The notes under the pieces are model-generated. The model worked only from the letters and a program-made list of their open reading frames with translations, ran no database searches and was not told the DNA's origin. The position numbers and the translations under genes are program-made. From Paenibacillus psychroresistens (lineage in GTDB: Bacteria; Bacillota; Bacilli; Paenibacillales; NBRC-103111): a stretch of DNA of 64,000 bases. Shown here piece by piece: positions 63,702-64,000 of this stretch. The number at the start of each line of letters is the position of its first letter. The stretch's first letter is position 1. The stretch spans positions 7,341,501 to 7,405,500 of the forward strand of contig NZ_CP034235.1 of NCBI RefSeq assembly GCF_009728935.1. Reading direction: 5' to 3'.

Positions 63702-64000
63702 TTATTCAACTTGTTTTACATTGACGATGACTTCTAATCGTTGCTGATCTGTTCCTCGATAAATTCCTTTCACTGGAACAATGTCCTCGTAATCCCTCCC
63801 GTGGCATAGCTTTACGTATCGCCAGTTAATATCACCGTTGTTTGTCGGATCGTAACCTACCCAACCAATTCCCGGAACAAAAGCCTCCACCCAAGCATGT
63901 GATGCTTGCTCATAGTCCGCATGCCCACCTTGCAAATCACCAACAAAATGATAGCCGCTGACATACCGCGCAGGGACTTGCATATTTTTGCAGATCGCGA
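63702..64000 (-). CDS. Transglutaminase-like protein, C-terminal part (cut by window end)
   Basis: The last ~99 residues of a transglutaminase/arylamine-fold protein: MQVPARYVSGYHF, SHAWVEAFVPGIGWVGYDPT with the catalytic His and Asp, and CHGRDYEDIVPVKGIYRG at the end. The catalytic Cys should lie just beyond the window; the frame is open through base 64000. Such proteins are often partnered with a circularly permuted ATP-grasp and alpha-E gene; those would lie outside. Confidence 0.85.
   Translation of the reverse strand, partial: AICKNMQVPARYVSGYHFVGDLQGGHADYEQASHAWVEAFVPGIGWVGYDPTNNGDINWRYVKLCHGRDYEDIVPVKGIYRGTDQQRLEVIVNVKQVE

Overview
The window looks like a chromosomal stretch from a low-to-medium GC Gram-positive spore-former of the Paenibacillus type. 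The signs are an SLH-domain surface protein, lipoprotein solute-binding proteins, an LtaS-type sulfatase, an SWIM/SNF2 gene pair, strong GGAGG ribosome binding sites with frequent TTG/GTG starts, and many small one- or two-component regulators (MarR, MerR, ArsR, HxlR, WYL, ECF sigma/anti-sigma) next to their targets. This placement is inference from gene content; no rRNA or marker gene is present. I saw no tRNA, rRNA, riboswitch, CRISPR array, transposase or integrase.

Layout. 1-2 kb: 3' part of an FN3-repeat/SLH surface protein. 2.3-13.2 kb: two paralogous ABC solute-binding lipoprotein genes (one broken by a stop codon) flank DoxX/HxlR, a WYL-regulated C39/BtrH-like gene, a CPBP protease, an ECF sigma/anti-sigma pair and a Nudix gene. 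13.2-27.3 kb: small enzymes with their regulators (VOC, HD hydrolase, MarR/flavodoxin oxidoreductase, ABC exporter, SRPBCC/ArsR, msrC, MerR/SDR, alpha/beta hydrolase, MarR), mixed with several decayed gene fragments. 27.3-45.3 kb: an accessory region described below. 46-64 kb: a more core-like part with two chemoreceptors, Lon-like and DUF4328 proteins, GNAT, SWIM plus SNF2 helicase, an endonuclease-like protein, a tandem-hairpin repeat array, an EAL protein, an RND exporter and a transglutaminase (cut by the window end).

Most notable: the last ~60 bp of the sulfurtransferase gene sseA (45.2 kb, minus strand) and the terminator region behind it recur, all in the same orientation, at 29.6, 30.9, 33.0, 34.3, 37.3 and 41.6 kb. 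A shorter relic lies at 16.5 kb. A 19-bp core is identical in six of these copies. Between successive copies lie self-contained units: a beta-helix protein; MerR+VOC; a small protein+retropepsin; two EamA transporters+ArsR; a 1161-aa surface protein; an RloC-like AAA ATPase with small partner genes. This is the arrangement expected if cassettes or islands had accumulated one after another at the 3' end of sseA, each leaving a copy of the gene tail as an attachment site. The recombinase is not in the window, so this is a hypothesis. The copies also carry direct TGTTGA repeats spaced 11-12 bp and hairpin terminators.

Other points: a small protein+aspartyl-protease module occurs intact at 33.2 kb and half-decayed at 4.8 kb; paralogous binding-protein genes have diverged in protein but keep a nearly identical 75-bp leader; clear twin operators lie in front of two MarR genes; one MerR gene has a textbook 19-bp-spacer promoter; and a ~0.9-kb hairpin minisatellite sits at 56 kb.
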